From Macrotrachela quadricornifera (taxonomy: Eukaryota; Rotifera; Eurotatoria; Philodinida; Philodinidae), in NCBI GenBank assembly GCA_022393335.1, contig JAJEKB010021383.1:1817687-1881686 (forward strand): a DNA stretch of 64,000 nucleotides. Reading direction: 5' to 3'. Under the pieces are notes generated by a model, which was not told where the DNA came from, ran no database searches, and was given only the letters and a program-made list of their open reading frames with translations. Each line of letters opens with the position of its first letter. Position 1 is the stretch's first letter. The position numbers and the translations under genes are program-made. This document shows positions 11,420-25,514 of the stretch, piece after piece.

Positions 11420-14400
11420 AAAAAAATAAAAATCTTAGATTTACAAAATTCAATATATAACTCTTACAGATATATTTGACTCTTATTTGAATGATTATCA
11501 TATGTTATCGAAGATTTTAAGTAATCTATGGTCTATATATATACAAATAAAGTTTTTAAAATTTGAGTGTAAAATCTTTCAACATTTCTAAATTATCAAA
11601 ATAAATCTCTATTAATATATCCTGATGATTTTTCCTATAGTCATAATGAAACATTCACATATTAATGTTATGCCTTACCTATTTAAACTAGTAAGAACAT
11701 TTCGAAGGAAAAATCAATTTTTTTGCCATTTATTCGTGTTGAGATATATGCAAAAAAAAATATGTGCAAACATTTTAGGATATCCAGTATATCACTAAAA
11801 TCGACAACTTTTCCTATCAAATGTTTCAAAGATATCGAAAAAAAATTATTACAGAAAATAAAAAGTTTTCAAGGAACTAGATTATCGAATAGCCTAATCC
11901 CTGTCAATTTTTATCCATCCAGAAAGATCTTTTAATCGTCACCAAAATGCCTGTTCAATTTTAGCATGAATATACTGTAGGCATTAAGTTAGAATTAATG
12001 TAATAGATTTTAATCTAGAATATCCGATCTATTTAGGATATTAAAGAAAGGTGATTTTTTGTTTCAATCATTGTATTTTTTTTAACATAGGCGATGAAAC
12101 AGTTCTACTCTAGGGTAGATTCAAACTAAGAAACAGTTGCAATTATCACAAAATCGGTCATAATTATAATGTAGCAAATTACTTCATTTTGTGATGAATG
12201 AAAAAATCTGCGCTCAATTTTCATCTGTTTTCATGATTTAAATTTTGGTTTGTAAGAAGTAATCAATTATTACAAAGTTCATAGTGTAATTCATGAAGTC
12301 TAAATTATTTTTCGATAACTTATCATGAAACTGTTTGAAATATGATTGAAAGCACATACAAATTGCAATGACTGTGACAAATTTTTTAATTTGTCTATAT
12401 TTTATTTCACTTTTCTACGCCAGTTTCAATTTTTTATAGGTTGAATAACTAGCTAACAAATGTGACGTTGTATCTTGATACTACGAAAACTGAAAGAATA
12501 AATGAAAAAGTCTTTGAAAGAAAAAATTAAAATATCCAGCTGCAGAACTATTTGTATTGTCTTGTCTTTTGGTAGAAAATCAAAACAAATACTTCGTTAA
12601 ATTCGTGGTGAACTATGTAAATTCAAATTATTACATTTCAATGCATAATTCTTTATTCATCATCAGTATTATTCGAACTCTTGGATAAACGAGTTCAACA
12701 GAAAATAGTTTTTAATTAGTACTATTTTTAAAATTATTTTATTATATTGAAAGAAAAATATGTTTCCATCGTGTCTAACTTGTATCGACTTACTAACAAA
12801 ATGTCAGTGTAGATCAAAAGAAAATGCAATATTTTTTATAACGTGACTTTAGTATTACTGAAAATACAGGTTGATATCGTGATAGTCTGCCTGTTATTAG
12901 AAGAGTATAAAAAATGAACAATAATGATTTTTTTTCTTTTATCCAGGTTGTTTGCTTCGAAGAGGCAAATTCATTTGTCGGGAGGGCAAGTAAATTTTTT
13001 TTTTAAGTGAAACTACTATACAGTTATCAAGCCTTCCAAGTGCAGGTACTGAGCTCAAGGTGCTTTACTAGTGTACCTGTCAGCATCTGGATACTATAAG
13101 GTACTCATGAGTTTTAATGAATGGTTGAATACTTTATGTTATGACGTCTCAAATGTTCAATTCACTAAAAAGTTAAAGCGATTTTTCCTCGACGTTTGAG
13201 AATTATACAAATGTCTGAATGAGTGCTCATATACTAAAGCTGTTTTCAGATGAGTGTCCGACAAAATTCTTCTGATATATTGATAACAGGATACTTGTAT
13301 TCGTGCCCAGATGAAAATCGTCGCAGTGCGTTGAGTAGGATTGTTATATTTATGCTGTCAAAGCGATTTTTTGTAAGCTATCTCACAGTAATTTTCGTTT
13401 ATTCTAACACTAAGACATTGTAATCAACTCTTCAAGTATTAGCGTTCTGAATAAAGGACTTTTTTTTTTAAGCTTTTTAAATTGTACATCATCCATGAAG
13501 ACAAAAATATATCGTCAATTGTTTGATTTTGAACTAAATGACATACATTTGTGTAGTTGAACGTACAGTATTATTCACCGGATAGAAATCATCTAATGAG
13601 GTGACTATTCATTTCAATGTTGACAAAATAGAGAAATTGTTATAATGTCAGTACATTGAGAGCAAAGATGTAATAAGAAGCAATTTGAATGTGATTGACG
13701 TTAATAATTTTTGGAAGACAGATTATATTAAGAAAACAAATTTTGTTCCGTTTTACTATTATATTTATTAACCATTTCTCCAATAGTCCCTCTCCCTATA
13801 AAAACAGTTTTTAAAAAAATTGTATTGATTTTGTTTTTTTAAATTTATTTCATTTTTCCGGGGGAGAGGGGAAGCGAACATGGTCTTCAGGAGGGCGAAG
13901 TGTCCTATGCCTCCCTCGCTGGATAAACACTGCACAAATTTTCATCAATACTTAAACGAAAACAAAATTCAAAGCTTTAAATAACATAATACTGACGTTA
14001 ATTGTCATACACATCTCCACTTGCACACTATCAACCCACATACGCACGCATATATAAAAGGGGTTCTGAATTCGAAAATAAACGTAAAAACGAATAAGAA
14101 AACCCTTGCCAGTCCAATTCATAGGCAACTTGTTTCCTCGACACCTTTAGCACTTACATGTACATCTGTACGAAATTTATTCTTCTTTCACACATATTTT
14201 CCTCTTTCATCGCCGATCGACAATTTATACATCATTAAATTCAGTATGAAAAACTAAATAAAACGATGTACTTTCAGATCACCGGCAATGGAAATCAAAA
14301 CCATCCAAGAGCGAATAGATTGATTGTAGATGTGTACAAACAGTGTACATGTTCGTGAGATTTTAGGGGAAATTTTTTTTCTCTGAATCTATTGCCATTG

Positions 14401-15349
14401 ATCCCAAAGTACATCATGTTTTGTACAAACTAGTATTTTATTTCGTGTGTTGTTGTTAAGGTGGCCATATCCAAATTCTTGTCCGCCATATTGGTTTTTG
14501 GTGGTTATGAATTTTTCCATTGGTCAGCTTCTGATCAATGAAAATTTTTTATCTCGTCCTGGTAAATCGTTACATCGTGCTAGCGTCACATCGATCACCT
14601 CATTTGTTAATTTCCAATGACTGTTTAATGAAGGACTCATTGATTAATCCTTTATTTATTAACTAATTAGCGTTTTTCTCATTAAATATTCAATCCAAAT
14701 TAATGAATGAGGTATGGAATAAATACAGCTCGTACAGTTCCACTTAAAGTCAGTTGTTGATGGCATCCATTCAGAAAACACTCAAATCTCGACGTAACAG
14801 ACAAATTAACTTTATGATCTGCTAACATCAAAAAATATATTGATTCAAACTAATTTATAATTGATTATATCGCATATCTTAACATATTTATTAAGGTATA
14901 TATATATGTATCAATTCACCTTAAAGAAAATAAATAACTATAACGATGAAAAATAGAATGTTTTTATTAACAAATATTCATGAAAAACTTCGAATTTTTC
15001 GAGAACATGTATATATTAAAAGAAAAGAAAACAAAAAGCGACCGTATTCCATAATAAATAATTATGCATTCAAATTTTTTCACTGAAATTGTACACTTTG
15101 TGTAAGATTGATGCTATATCAAATTGATAATACTAAATAATGGTTTGTAGAATAACCATTTTTATAATTAATTAATTGATCTATACTATTAAATTCATTC
15201 AAACAATACCAACAGATTCATACCTAATAATTATTGAACCTTATTTAGATTTAATATGAATACAACAATTTCATTCCATTGAAAAATTTGAATGATAATG
15301 AATTTAATATAAACTAAGCTAATGATAAAGTAATGAGTAAATATGCATT
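11420..15349. other. Long gene-free spacer
   Basis: AT-rich sequence without a convincing exon chain. GC-richer islands at about 12950-13000 (GTCGGGAGGGCAAG) and 13858-13925 (CCGGGGGAGAGGGG, GGAGGGCGAAG) may be repeat remnants. Small open frames at 11723 and 14021 are not supported. Confidence 0.55.
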
Positions 15350-15453
15350 AAATATTAGTTAAACACAAAATCTAAAAGATAGTTGAATGATATTATATAT
15401 TTAATAAAATATGATAAATGCTTACATTATTTTGATATTAAATTGATTTTTAT

Positions 15454-15645
15454 CTAGTTAGATTTTCCTGAATTATCATTGTGCGACTCATTTTCAGAAG
15501 TTTGCGTATCGTAGACTGCGTTTCCAATGATGCTTTCCATTGTATTATACAAAGTATTAGCTTGATTCCACTGATTATTATCACAGGAATTATGATATTC
15601 TTGAATGCATTGTCCAAGTTTGTCTGAATCATTGGCGGTAGACAT
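15454..15645 (-). CDS. Small acidic protein, duplicated family, copy 1
   Basis: 63 residues, start MSTANDSDKLGQ. The ATG is 13 bases after a TTTCAG acceptor, just as in the paralogue at 33873-34058. The two proteins align end to end. They share MS at the start, a central DNN, an I/V-N motif and the C-terminal block QTSENES followed by a Gly/Asn/Ser/Lys tail. There is no signal peptide, no membrane segment and a single central helical stretch. Conservation of reading frame in a heavily diverged duplicate supports it being a real gene. Function is not recognised. The surrounding upstream non-coding sequence is also conserved between the copies. Confidence 0.6.
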   Translation of the reverse strand: MSTANDSDKLGQCIQEYHNSCDNNQWNQANTLYNTMESIIGNAVYDTQTSENESHNDNSGKSN

Positions 15646-15658
15646 GCTATTGTTTTAC

Positions 15659-15670
15659 CTGAAATAGATA
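15659..15670 (-). promoter_or_regulatory. Splice acceptor upstream of small-protein gene copy 1
   Basis: On the minus strand CTATTTCAG precedes the 13-base leader and ATG of 15645. The counterpart in copy 2 is at 34107-34117. It may be a trans-splice site. Confidence 0.45.
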
Positions 15671-16926
15671 TATTTACAGATATTATGAAGTTTATTTAAT
15701 ATAATTTTTGAGCTTAACTAATTATTGATATTTATTTTATTTATCTATTAATAGTGTATAATGCATTTTGACTGTTCGATAAGATAGTCATGCTTCCCAT
15801 GAATTAGTTCTCACGTACAGTCAGGTAGCTGCGTCCGGCTAAGTTGTTTCTGTCTGATTTATGGAAAAAATCTCAGAAACGGCTAACCTTTTTCTTCGAT
15901 TTCGATAATAAAAATTGCTAGTAAATAAAGAGAAACAATTGATGATCATTGTCTTTAACTTCCAGATATCTTGCTACTATGTTGTGTTCTATTGAGGATA
16001 TACTATTGTTTCATTCATGTTACGAACAAGATTAGCATTCTTGGTTTTGAATCTAATCCAAACCATATCAAAGGATAATTATAAGACTAATTTTGTAAAT
16101 ATTTTCAGATAATAACTTACTTTATTATATTATAATCTGTTGGTATATAATGTATGATAGGAATTGAACAAGTATACGTGTTCTTTTATTGGATTGATGT
16201 TTTTGTTGAGATTTACCACGTAACCCAAAGACACGATGACTGATAGACAGTATGAAATCGATTACAGTTTTATATGCCAATATTATTTTTTGTACCCGAT
16301 TATTATGTCTGTTTATCATCGTCGAGACTTTTCAAACAGACTCCTGATTACATCGATTCGGAGAAAATTTTACTTCAAAAACAAATCAAATATCAATAGT
16401 GTCTAGTCAAATACATTTTCAACGACTACATGCTGTGACTTTCATCTATTGCATTTGTCAATAAACATTAAAAATAATATAAAATGTTAGGTTTTCTTTT
16501 TCATGACTTTTCATTTATTTTATTTTGTTGTCTTAAAAATGAAGTAACAAATGAAATCAATAAATTCTTTTATAGCTTACGCACATGTATTTAAAGTCAC
16601 AAATGATTAATGATATCATTAAAGAACAAACGACAGTTATACGTCTCCAGTAGTGAGAACATAAAAAATATGTCGACTTATTTCTTATGCCTGACAGCAA
16701 AACTATGAGTGGTCAAACGATTAATTTATTTATTTATTTATTTGTGTATAAAAGAGCAAGAATAGCAAATAAGCAAATATACTTTGGACTGCTCACTATA
16801 TGTATGATTGAATCGTGCCAAAAAGGAAGGAGAAAAATCATTTAACAGCACATGATTACGACCATACACACTACATGTATTAACTAAGTCTTTCATTTTT
16901 TCTCTTTGACTGAGATTTTTTATTGA

Positions 16927-17095
16927 GAAAAGCTTGTCAGCACAGTTCATTTGAGGCTAAAATATAGAACTCAAATATTTCATATGAAGTAGAATAAACT
17001 TCGATATAAATTTAAGTTAACATGCCTGTAATCAAAGGCAACTGTTTGCAGGGGAAGAGGGAGGCAAAGAACCTCATCTTATAACTACATGTGAG
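16927..17095. repeat. Short copy of the RBR-intron repeat
   Basis: Shares both ends with 9455-10090 (AAGCTTGTCAGC at the left, GGGGAAGAGGGAGGCAAAG at the right). It is absent at the homologous place in the duplicate around 35270-35340, so it inserted after the duplication. The minus-strand open frame at 16738-16950 partly overlaps it and is not called. Confidence 0.5.
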
Positions 17096-17600
17096 TTCTA
17101 CGAAACTATGTATATTTTATATATATTTTATTAGGATTTAACAGATCTTTATTTTAATCTCTGATGTACACTTTGTTTTGGGTATTATTTAATACAAAGA
17201 ACTGATTATTATCCATTTAGACGACGTTACTAGTTATGATTATTACAGTAGTACTCAGACATTGTTTTTGATGTCGGTAGGAGTGTGTATGTAATGCCTT
17301 TCCGCGAAAGGATACTATATCAAATCACTATAATCGTTTATCGCTTATACACATGTTTTTTTTCTCATTATAAAAGAACGATATTGAAAACATAAAAGAA
17401 CATGTCATTTATGGACAAAATAATCGTTAAAAAGGACAACGTTATGCGAGAGAAACAAATGAAAAAAAAGGTTATTGATTCATTTGAAATATAAAATAAT
17501 TTATTAAATACTAAAATATACAGTAGAATGTGTTAAAAATTTTTTCACAATTATCTTCAAGAATTGATCATCTAGTGAATAAATTGATAGGATACATTCC

Positions 17601-19845
17601 TGCCAATTAAATCTCTGATTGAAAATAGAATAATACATAATGAGATATCCATCACTTCAAAAAGCTCTTTCCTTTCTCAAATTATAGAATTCATAAAGCA
17701 CACGAATGCTACGTACTATAATTTCATTGTAACTCAAGCAATTTTGATGAATTAAGCATTTGAGGACCGAATTTTTTTTAATAAAGAAAATAGAGATAGA
17801 GAATGTGACATTATTGTTTAGTAGCATAAACAAAGAAGAATGTTTGAGAAGCATCTATAATAACAGAAAGAAGAGCGAAAAGATATGAATCAAATGGCAA
17901 ATGAGGAAACCTATTACCTTACAGATCATAAAAGTTTAAGGTAAAGCAAATATTTTCTCTATTGAAAAAAGATGAGACAATGTATGTCCCACGATCCTTA
18001 AAGGAGCAGGTAGAACGTGTATAAATTTATGGCAGCTCTCAATTCTTTTTTACATGAACCGATTCATCTAATATTTGATTATCCTATAGTTTTAAGTTTC
18101 TAACAACTTCATTCTAGCATACCTTTGGAATTTAGTTATATAATTCAGAAGGGCGGAAATAAAATATTTAGTGATACCAGTTCTTTCAAATAAAACCGAT
18201 CATCAATCCACGTATTCCCAAAAAGATTAGTGGTTGGATCCAGTTTTTTTTTTAAATAAATGATGATAGAAAACAGTTCCACGCTTCAGTTCGGAATAGT
18301 CCTGCTTCTAAATACGAAATGACGAATGAGTATTTTTTTTAATAACTTTTGAATAGATTGATATAGGCAGTTGCAGCTTTCGTCATTGGAAAGAAGAAAT
18401 GAACTCGTATCAAACCATATCTGAAAAGATTTTTCTGACTACTTGCCTAAGACTTTCAGTCAAAATGTATATAGAAAATTGCCTTTTTCCTCATACGTTA
18501 AAGAATCTTTACATATCGAGTGTTCAATAAAAGTTTCTACAAAACCATGTATGGCCAGTTTCTAAAAAGTATTTAGACATATTTAAGAACGATGAAAATA
18601 AAAACATATAGAAAGCTGTATAATGTAACAGATTGGATGTAATGAATGGCCTCGCTTTGCATTTAATATTTTCATCATTTCGTCCTATTGAAAAACAAAG
18701 TACACCAAAAGATACAGCGTGAAAAGCTCTACGATTTACCAAGAATAATTAATAAACATGAAATAAGAAAAAAAGCAAATCCATCTTGCACCACAAAAAT
18801 ATGCCATTTTCATATAGTCTAAACTGGATTGCATAAAATTTTGTCTATTTTGAAAGCAAAAGGGGCAACTACAAAACAAGCGGTCTTGTATAATATTTAA
18901 ACTTTCTAACGCTATATCTTTTGATATGTTTTATTTTTTCAAAGGAGCAAAGTAAATGGTGAAAGGGTTAGATACAAAATGTGGCGTTCATTATGTCCAA
19001 TGCGTTATATTTTAAAGAGTTTTGAAAGTTTTTATTTTCTATCTTTTACAAAAATATCTAAATACTTTTCAGGTACTAGTTATATATGGTTTTGAAGACA
19101 ATTTCAAGCGCTATCTTTTGATAAAAAAAAGAATACTTTGATTACAAAGATATTAGAGGAGAAATTTCAAAAATACTAACAGAATAGTTTTTCATGGGTC
19201 GCTCGATATGATGAGAAAATCTGAGCTAATTTATATTTTTGAATCACTGATACTTCAAAAAGTAATAAAGTGATAAAGGTAGAGTAGTTTTAGAGGTTCA
19301 ATTAGAGCAATATTCGACAAAATAGTAGATCTGGTTTTAACTCTGCACCACAATGTAAATATTTATTTTTGTTTTTATTCGTTACTGCTTAATTTATTTA
19401 AAATGTGGTGATAGAATGGATACTTGAAACTAGTCATTTTGAATCAAACTTCTTTGAATTTTTGTTCCTTTTTACAGGTCTATCTTATATTTTACAGAGA
19501 TAAAATTTTTGTGCCACGAATCATCTAAAATTTTAAAAAATCATTCGTTAGATAAAGACATTTGCAACTTTACTAAAATGAACTATTTAATGGTAACTTA
19601 ATTATAAATGAAAAATTCAAGTTTAGTATAAAATGTATATACCTAATTAATCTATTAACTCACAAAATAAACCAACTTGTTTACTTTAGTTCACCGATAC
19701 CATAAAAATTTAAAAGAAAAAGAATTGCTAGTCAATCGAAATAAAATATAATAATATAGAATAGCTTGAATAAATTGATTAAATACATATTGTTCCTCTG
19801 TCAACGTTGAAAGAAGAGTTTGTTTGTAAAATTTTCTGTAGATTA
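17601..19845. other. Spacer with two repeat relics
   Basis: Contains a single arm of foldback family A at about 18300-18420 (AATAACTTTTGAATAG, CATTGGAAAGAAGAAATG). About 18640-19205 is related to the right half of the family B element at 6476-6810 (GCGTGAAAAGCTCTACGATTTA, CAATTTCAAGCGCTATCTTTTG, GAAATTTCAAAAATACT). No gene is recognised. Confidence 0.5.
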
Positions 19846-22080
19846 TTACGAAGTATTAGCATCCTGTAATATCATATAAGCTGCTTTTTCACCAATGGCA
19901 TAGGCAGGTGCTTGTGTATGTCCACTATTAAGTATAGGTAAAATTGAAACATCAGCCACTCGTAAGCCAACTACATTTCGCACACGAAGACGACTATCCA
20001 CTACACCCATAGAATCATTATCAGGAGCCATTTTACATGTACCACCTGGATGAAAACAAGTACTCGAAAATGTTCGCACATGCTCTTTCCAACTAGCTGT
20101 ATCCTTTGGAAGAGGTGTTGTTTTTGGCCATAAACCCATAACAATATCTTTTGTTCCACAACCTTTCATTACTACTTCGTGACCCAAACGACAACCTTCA
20201 GCAAGTACAGCAACATCAAGCTCATTATCAAGATAAGCATGATCAATGATTGGTTTACTTGTTGGATCATTTGATGAAAGACGCACAGTACCTCTCTGTT
20301 GCGCTCCGCAAAGTAAAGTTGCTAATGTAAATACACCTTCACCATTTACTGGATTATATGGAGTTTTCTCTAAAATGTTGAAATACTTTTAAAGAACGAA
20401 AAAAAAACCATGAAATTAAATGTTTTAAATAGAAACTACATTCTTTCTTTAACTTGATATCTCTAAACATTAATCTATCCTATAGAAGTTTAATTATCAA
20501 TATAACTAAGATTATGAATTCGAAACATAGAATTTATTCTAGAATGACTTCAATTTACAAGTATTCGATAGAATAATTCTTTTAAATATAATTAGCTTAC
20601 CTGTATGTTGACAATGCGGTGGACCGACGTATATTTCAGTAGTCCAAAACTCAATGTGAGGTTGATTGGGTAATTGTCCACTTGGATCGTTGTTTGACTG
20701 ATCATCATTCTGACGTAGAGATTTTTCAGTTTCCCAAATAGGATCTTGAATTGTCTTATCAATTCGTGTAAGTGCAAAAGGACCAGATGTATTTTTTGAC
20801 ATGAATCCTGTTTTGCTATCATGCCACTCTTTGATTGATGATTTAAGAACATCTGGATTATGATAACGAAATTGATTTAATGTCAGACTTGGATCAGAAA
20901 TTTGATAAGATGTATAAACCTAAAAACTATTTTTGAATATCTTATAAATAAACTAATGCATATTACACATACAATTGGATGATCTAGAAGATTACTACCA
21001 ACACCAGGCAAATCAATTTTACAGTTGATACCTGCTTCGGCAAGATGTTTCTTACAACCAATACCAGAATGCATAAGAATCATTGGAGAATTATAAGCAC
21101 TATTATTAAAAATATGAATAAAATTAATTTTTCAAAAATCTCATTTACCCAGCACTTAAAATAATTTCTTTTCTTGCTTTCATAATTAATGTCTCACCAG
21201 TTTTATCATTACGCGCTTCTACACCAATTGCTTTGTATTCATCTTTATCATTATTCTTTTCTAGAATGATTCGATCCACAAATACATTTGTTTGTACTTT
21301 AAGATTTGGTTTTTCAAAATTAGAAATAAAATCTGCACTTGTACAACGTGTACCTTTATATATTGTACGAATAGCATGTCCTACTCCTAAAATAATTTTG
21401 TAAATAATACTCTATAACAACATTACTATGTACCTTCGAATTCTCCTTGCACAAACATATCTGGTTTATACTCAAAACCACAGTCAATAAATGATTGAAG
21501 AATTTTTTCTGAAATTGGTGCAAAAGATTGCGGTGTAGTATGAAGAGGACCATTTGTTCCATGAACAGATAAATCTGCTTGATGCCATTCAGCTGGATGA
21601 AATGTTTCAGATGCTTTGAAAAAAGGCATCATTTCATTCCAACTCCATCCAGGATTTCCCATATTAGCAATACGATCATAATCTCCTTTAGCACCTCGAA
21701 TAAATAGCATAGCATTCGTTGCACTAGATCCACCGAGGAGACGACCTCTTGGAGCTAGTATAATCCGATTATTGCATCCTTTTTGAGGAATTGTATCATA
21801 ACCCCAATCATATACAGATTTGATCAATTTTGCCCAACCACCTGGCATATGACTATCAACCACATCTTTATGACTTCAAAAATAAATCAAAACATTCGAG
21901 ATATGATTGAAAAAAATTGAATAAAACGAACCTAGGACCGGCTTCGAGAAGGCATACACTGTAATTATCAGTTCCTTCTGCTAATCGTCGAGCCACAACT
22001 GCACCACTTGTTCCACCACCGATAACAATATAATCATATTCGATGATATCATTCTTACTCTCTATCATTTCGGGAAACAA
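19846..22080 (-). CDS. GMC-family FAD oxidoreductase (choline/alcohol dehydrogenase-like)
   Basis: Six minus-strand exons with GT-AG introns join in frame: 21932-22080, 21434-21873, 21149-21386, 20973-21099, 20601-20919 and 19846-20369. The product has 598 residues, normal for the family. The FAD-binding start is [20 protein letters not shown] (about 15-34). GMC signature 1 is [18 protein letters not shown] (about 93-110). A second signature region is [14 protein letters not shown]. The catalytic pair is His531 in [10 protein letters not shown] and His575 in NSGHTQAPA, spaced 44 residues as in known GMC enzymes. There is no signal peptide, so cytosolic or organellar oxidation of an alcohol-type substrate is likely. 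The exact substrate cannot be read from sequence; choline dehydrogenase-like is only the nearest label. Start: ATG 18 bases after a TTTTAG acceptor. Confidence 0.92.
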
Positions 22081-22098
22081 TCAAAAAAAGAAAATAAC

Positions 22099-22110
22099 CT
22101 AAAACTTTTT
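22099..22110 (-). promoter_or_regulatory. Splice acceptor upstream of GMC start (putative trans-splice site)
   Basis: Minus-strand AAAGTTTTAG followed by an 18-base leader to the ATG at 22080. No coding exon upstream. Confidence 0.5.
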
Positions 22111-22389
22111 AAAATTTTAAGAAATTTTTTGTCTATACATAGTCAGTGATTTTATAATAATTTGTATAAATAATTAAATAATAATAAAAATTTCAAAATT
22201 AAATTTAGAGAAGATAGAATTAATATTATTTGTTCATAATCACTGATATTGATTTTTTAGATTCATTCTTTGTTTTCCGATATCCACGTATATTAACTAA
22301 GAAAAATTTATAGATTTAGTTGAATTATCTTCTTGAGATGCTTCAAATAGAGAATATAAAATATACAATGATTAAAAATGAATCACCAG

Positions 22390-25210
22390 CAGCCGCAGCA
22401 TTTTGGTGGAATTAATTTGGTTTTTCTGCTAAATTAGATACGTCACTTGTTTTAAACACAGCCATACATTCATTTATTCTTCAAAGAATGGAACAACTCG
22501 CCTAAAAGAACATCAAAATAAATGTACTAAAATGATGTCTTCTTTATCATCTTCAAAAACTATTAATCAATCTGATAATTCATCATCAACACAACCTATT
22601 CTCTCTCAACGTGGTTTTTCAAAAACATTGAAAGTAAATGAAAAGGATATTTGATAGTATAAAGAAGCTATGTGCGCAATGGATGTGCAAGAATTTTCGT
22701 CTATTTTTAACTTTAGAAAATTCTGGTATTCGAGCTGTTGCTTAAGAATTGATTTGTATTGGTATGTAGCTTTAATTAAGTTCGTAGTAACAATATTTAT
22801 TAATTTTTTCTTTTTGTAAGCTACAGATACGGTGTAATGGATGTTAATGAAATATTAAGAAGTCGTTATACAATAGCACGTACAATATATGATGTAGTTG
22901 ATACATATTAGAGAACGTATGAAATAAAAATAATCGAAGCACTCGTAAAGTTTTAATTTTTTGATTTTATGATCGCATTTTAATCAGCATCATTTGAAAT
23001 CTCTAAATCCAAATTTTTAGCGCGTTTGAATGAGCTGATGAAAAATTAGCTCGACTGTATTTTTGAGCACTCGCGATGTGACTTAAAAATATGATAAAAA
23101 GTCATCAGTAAAAAGTTGAATTTCTTTTCAGCAACAAAAGTTTCACAAAAATTTTAGTGTCATATCACAAACGATAGAGCGTGAAAAGCTAAACAAAATG
23201 AGCTATGTATATACTATATTCTCTCAGAAAAAAACCCGAGTTATTTGTAAAATACTTTTTTAACTGCTGATTTTTTAGCTAAGAATGCTTCCAATATTTG
23301 ATGGCTTTATGGTTGCTCTCTTAAACACCATACTGTTACAGTATGTCCTGATTTCGGAACAGGCACTTATAAAAATATTTCTTATTCGGGTTTAAATCAT
23401 ACTTCTATTGATGTTGAATATCAATTTTTCTTCATTGAAGGTGAAAAAACAGATAATTTAATCATGAAGATAAGTCAACTCTTTCAAAATTGAATATATA
23501 TATGTAAAGAAACTAAATTTTTACTTCTGAATCGATACTCGATGAAAATAGTTTTGGTTTTACTAAACAATCCTTATGTTTTTCTAAATATTGGTAAAAT
23601 TCTTCATGAATTAGTTTTTCTAAAATTTACTTATGAGTTCATCAAAGTAAAACTTACATTATTGATATTGAGTATATTCTATATACTATTCTCATTCCAT
23701 ATATCTTAATGTTAATTGTAGGTATTTGAAGCTCATCTCCATGAATTTAAGATTGATGATTTAAACATGGCCAGTATTGTGTCCGACAGAAGTGCAAATT
23801 TTGTTAAAGGCTTTCGACGTTATGATCCATCATGTTGTTTTGCACATCATTAAATAATACTATTAAAATATTGTTTTTCCAAAATAGAAAGAAAACTAAA
23901 AGTAATATTGTTTCAAGTTTAAATGATGATTCAGCAACTGAAGAAGAAGACACATTACCATGATTGCCAATGATACGAACAAGAAAAATACAAAGTACAA
24001 TATCAAGAAATGGACATGAATAATGATTAAGAAAAAATAACAGTTAATGAGATTTCTAATGAAGTAAAACATGTTTTTTTGACATTTACTCAATGTAAAA
24101 AATGAGTGAGATTTTGTAAAACCAGTAGATAATTTGAAATTATTACTAATATTATTACAAGATCATTTCTTTTGCTACTTTCGTTCAGAGTGGAATAAAT
24201 AAAGATTTTAAAAATTTAGAAAGAACAACAGTTTATCAAGCTGTTGATATTAGATGAATATCTATTATTGAATCTTTGAAATCGAAATAAAAATCGTTCA
24301 AGATTATTAAAAAAATTTTACTTAATAAGCAATAGCACCAACTTGTTGTGCACATCGACGAAAAAACAATTAAACAAATTTTGTTATTATTGAAGCCATT
24401 CAAGCATGTTATCAAGTTAATTCAAACTAGTAATTTACCGTCATTGTTTATGGTGTTAGTATGCCTTCAAACATTGAAAGATTCTCGTAATTTACATCAA
24501 TCACCAATAAATTACGATATAACTCATGGGGATAATGAATCAAAGGAAGATAGTGATGAAATAGACGAAGAGTTATTAGATGAATAAGAAGGCAAATGTA
24601 CTAAAGAAAGAAAAACCATATGTTAAAATGATTATTTTGATTTTCTAGGTATAGTATTCTTTGCGAACCGTGTACATGGTTTATTGAATGAAATATTCGT
24701 GCTTGAGGTTAGGCATTATACCGCCACATTATTACATCCAAAGTATCGGCCATTAAAAATGTGTTCGTCAACAAATGCAGCTGTTTTCAATTGAACTAAT
24801 CGATTCAAATAAACAACAAATCCATGAATCAGCACCAAAAACGTTTAGAGATGATTTATTCCATCGATTCAAATCTGATGGATTTGATTCTCAAGAAAAC
24901 ATTGGAAATGAATCAGGCGAAGAAAGCGAAGAGTATTCTTTTGACGATAAAAAAAGGATGAACTTTATATATATTTGAATTTGGAGATTGATAAATCTAA
25001 ATTACCATAGAATCTATAAATTTTTTGGAAAGAGCAACATGAAAAATTTCCTCGTCTATCTTGCCTTACTCGTTCAATATTATCAATGCCAGCTACTGCT
25101 GTCAGTGTTGAAAGACAATTTTCAGGAGCTGGAATTATTATACGAGGACGAAGAACTAATCTTAATTCTGAATAATTAGATAATATTCTACTAGTTCGAT
25201 CCATGCAAAA
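22390..25210 (+). pseudogene. Decayed hAT-family transposase
   Basis: Several short frames along the plus strand translate to hAT-like pieces broken by stops and shifts. They include an N-terminal BED-finger-like piece (about 22395-22530: AAAFWWN, FGFSAKLD, then a basic stretch ending EHQNKC in another frame). A middle piece near 23765-23850 has SDRSANFVKGFRRYD and CCFAHH. The acidic tail pieces are at 24470-24590 and 24900-24950. The classical C-terminal dimerisation region lies at about 25020-25205 (LSMPATAVSVERQFSGAG, RGRRTNLNSE, then a stop, then LDNILLVRSM). The hAT superfamily moves by cut and paste; this copy cannot encode a working enzyme. Terminal repeats were not identified. About 22980-23240 may be an insertion of another repeat. 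Confidence 0.8.
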
Positions 25211-25514
25211 GTATGACACACTTGTAAATATTTTTTCTTTTTATTTGGTAATAACACTTACGCTATTGTAATATTTTCTTGATATTGTACTACATTTTTT
25301 GTGGTTAATGTTATTCATTATGTAAACGTGATAATAATGATAATATATTTTTTCCATGTATTGCTGTATATATTTTTCGGTAACGTTATTCATTTAAAAA
25401 GTAACTTATTACGTTTTTTTATTTGTGTTTATTAGAAAAATTTCTGCTTAGCAGTAGCATTGTAATGCTTGTGAAACATATGAAATAAATTGGTATTTTA
25501 ATGATTCAGATATT

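Larger units (their letters stand above)
15350..17600. repeat. Diverged direct segmental duplication, copy 1
   Basis: This segment matches 33765-35650 in the same orientation and in the same order of landmarks. These are AAAAGATAGTTGAATG, the small CDS ending with QTSENES, TATAATCTGNTGNTATATAAT, TCATCTATNNNTTTGTCAATAAACAT, CATTAAAGAAC, AGCAAATATA and a TTTTTTTCTCATT block. It covers coding and non-coding sequence. This copy carries an extra repeat at 16927-17095 that the other copy lacks. Confidence 0.75.

Noticed and set aside
12945..13935. Possible element bounded by GAGGGC-rich islands
   Set aside because: The two islands share composition but no convincing alignment in either orientation.
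14282..14407. Possible inverted repeat GGCAATGG ... ATTGCCATTG
   Set aside because: Only a short core pairs; the arms do not extend, so chance is sufficient.
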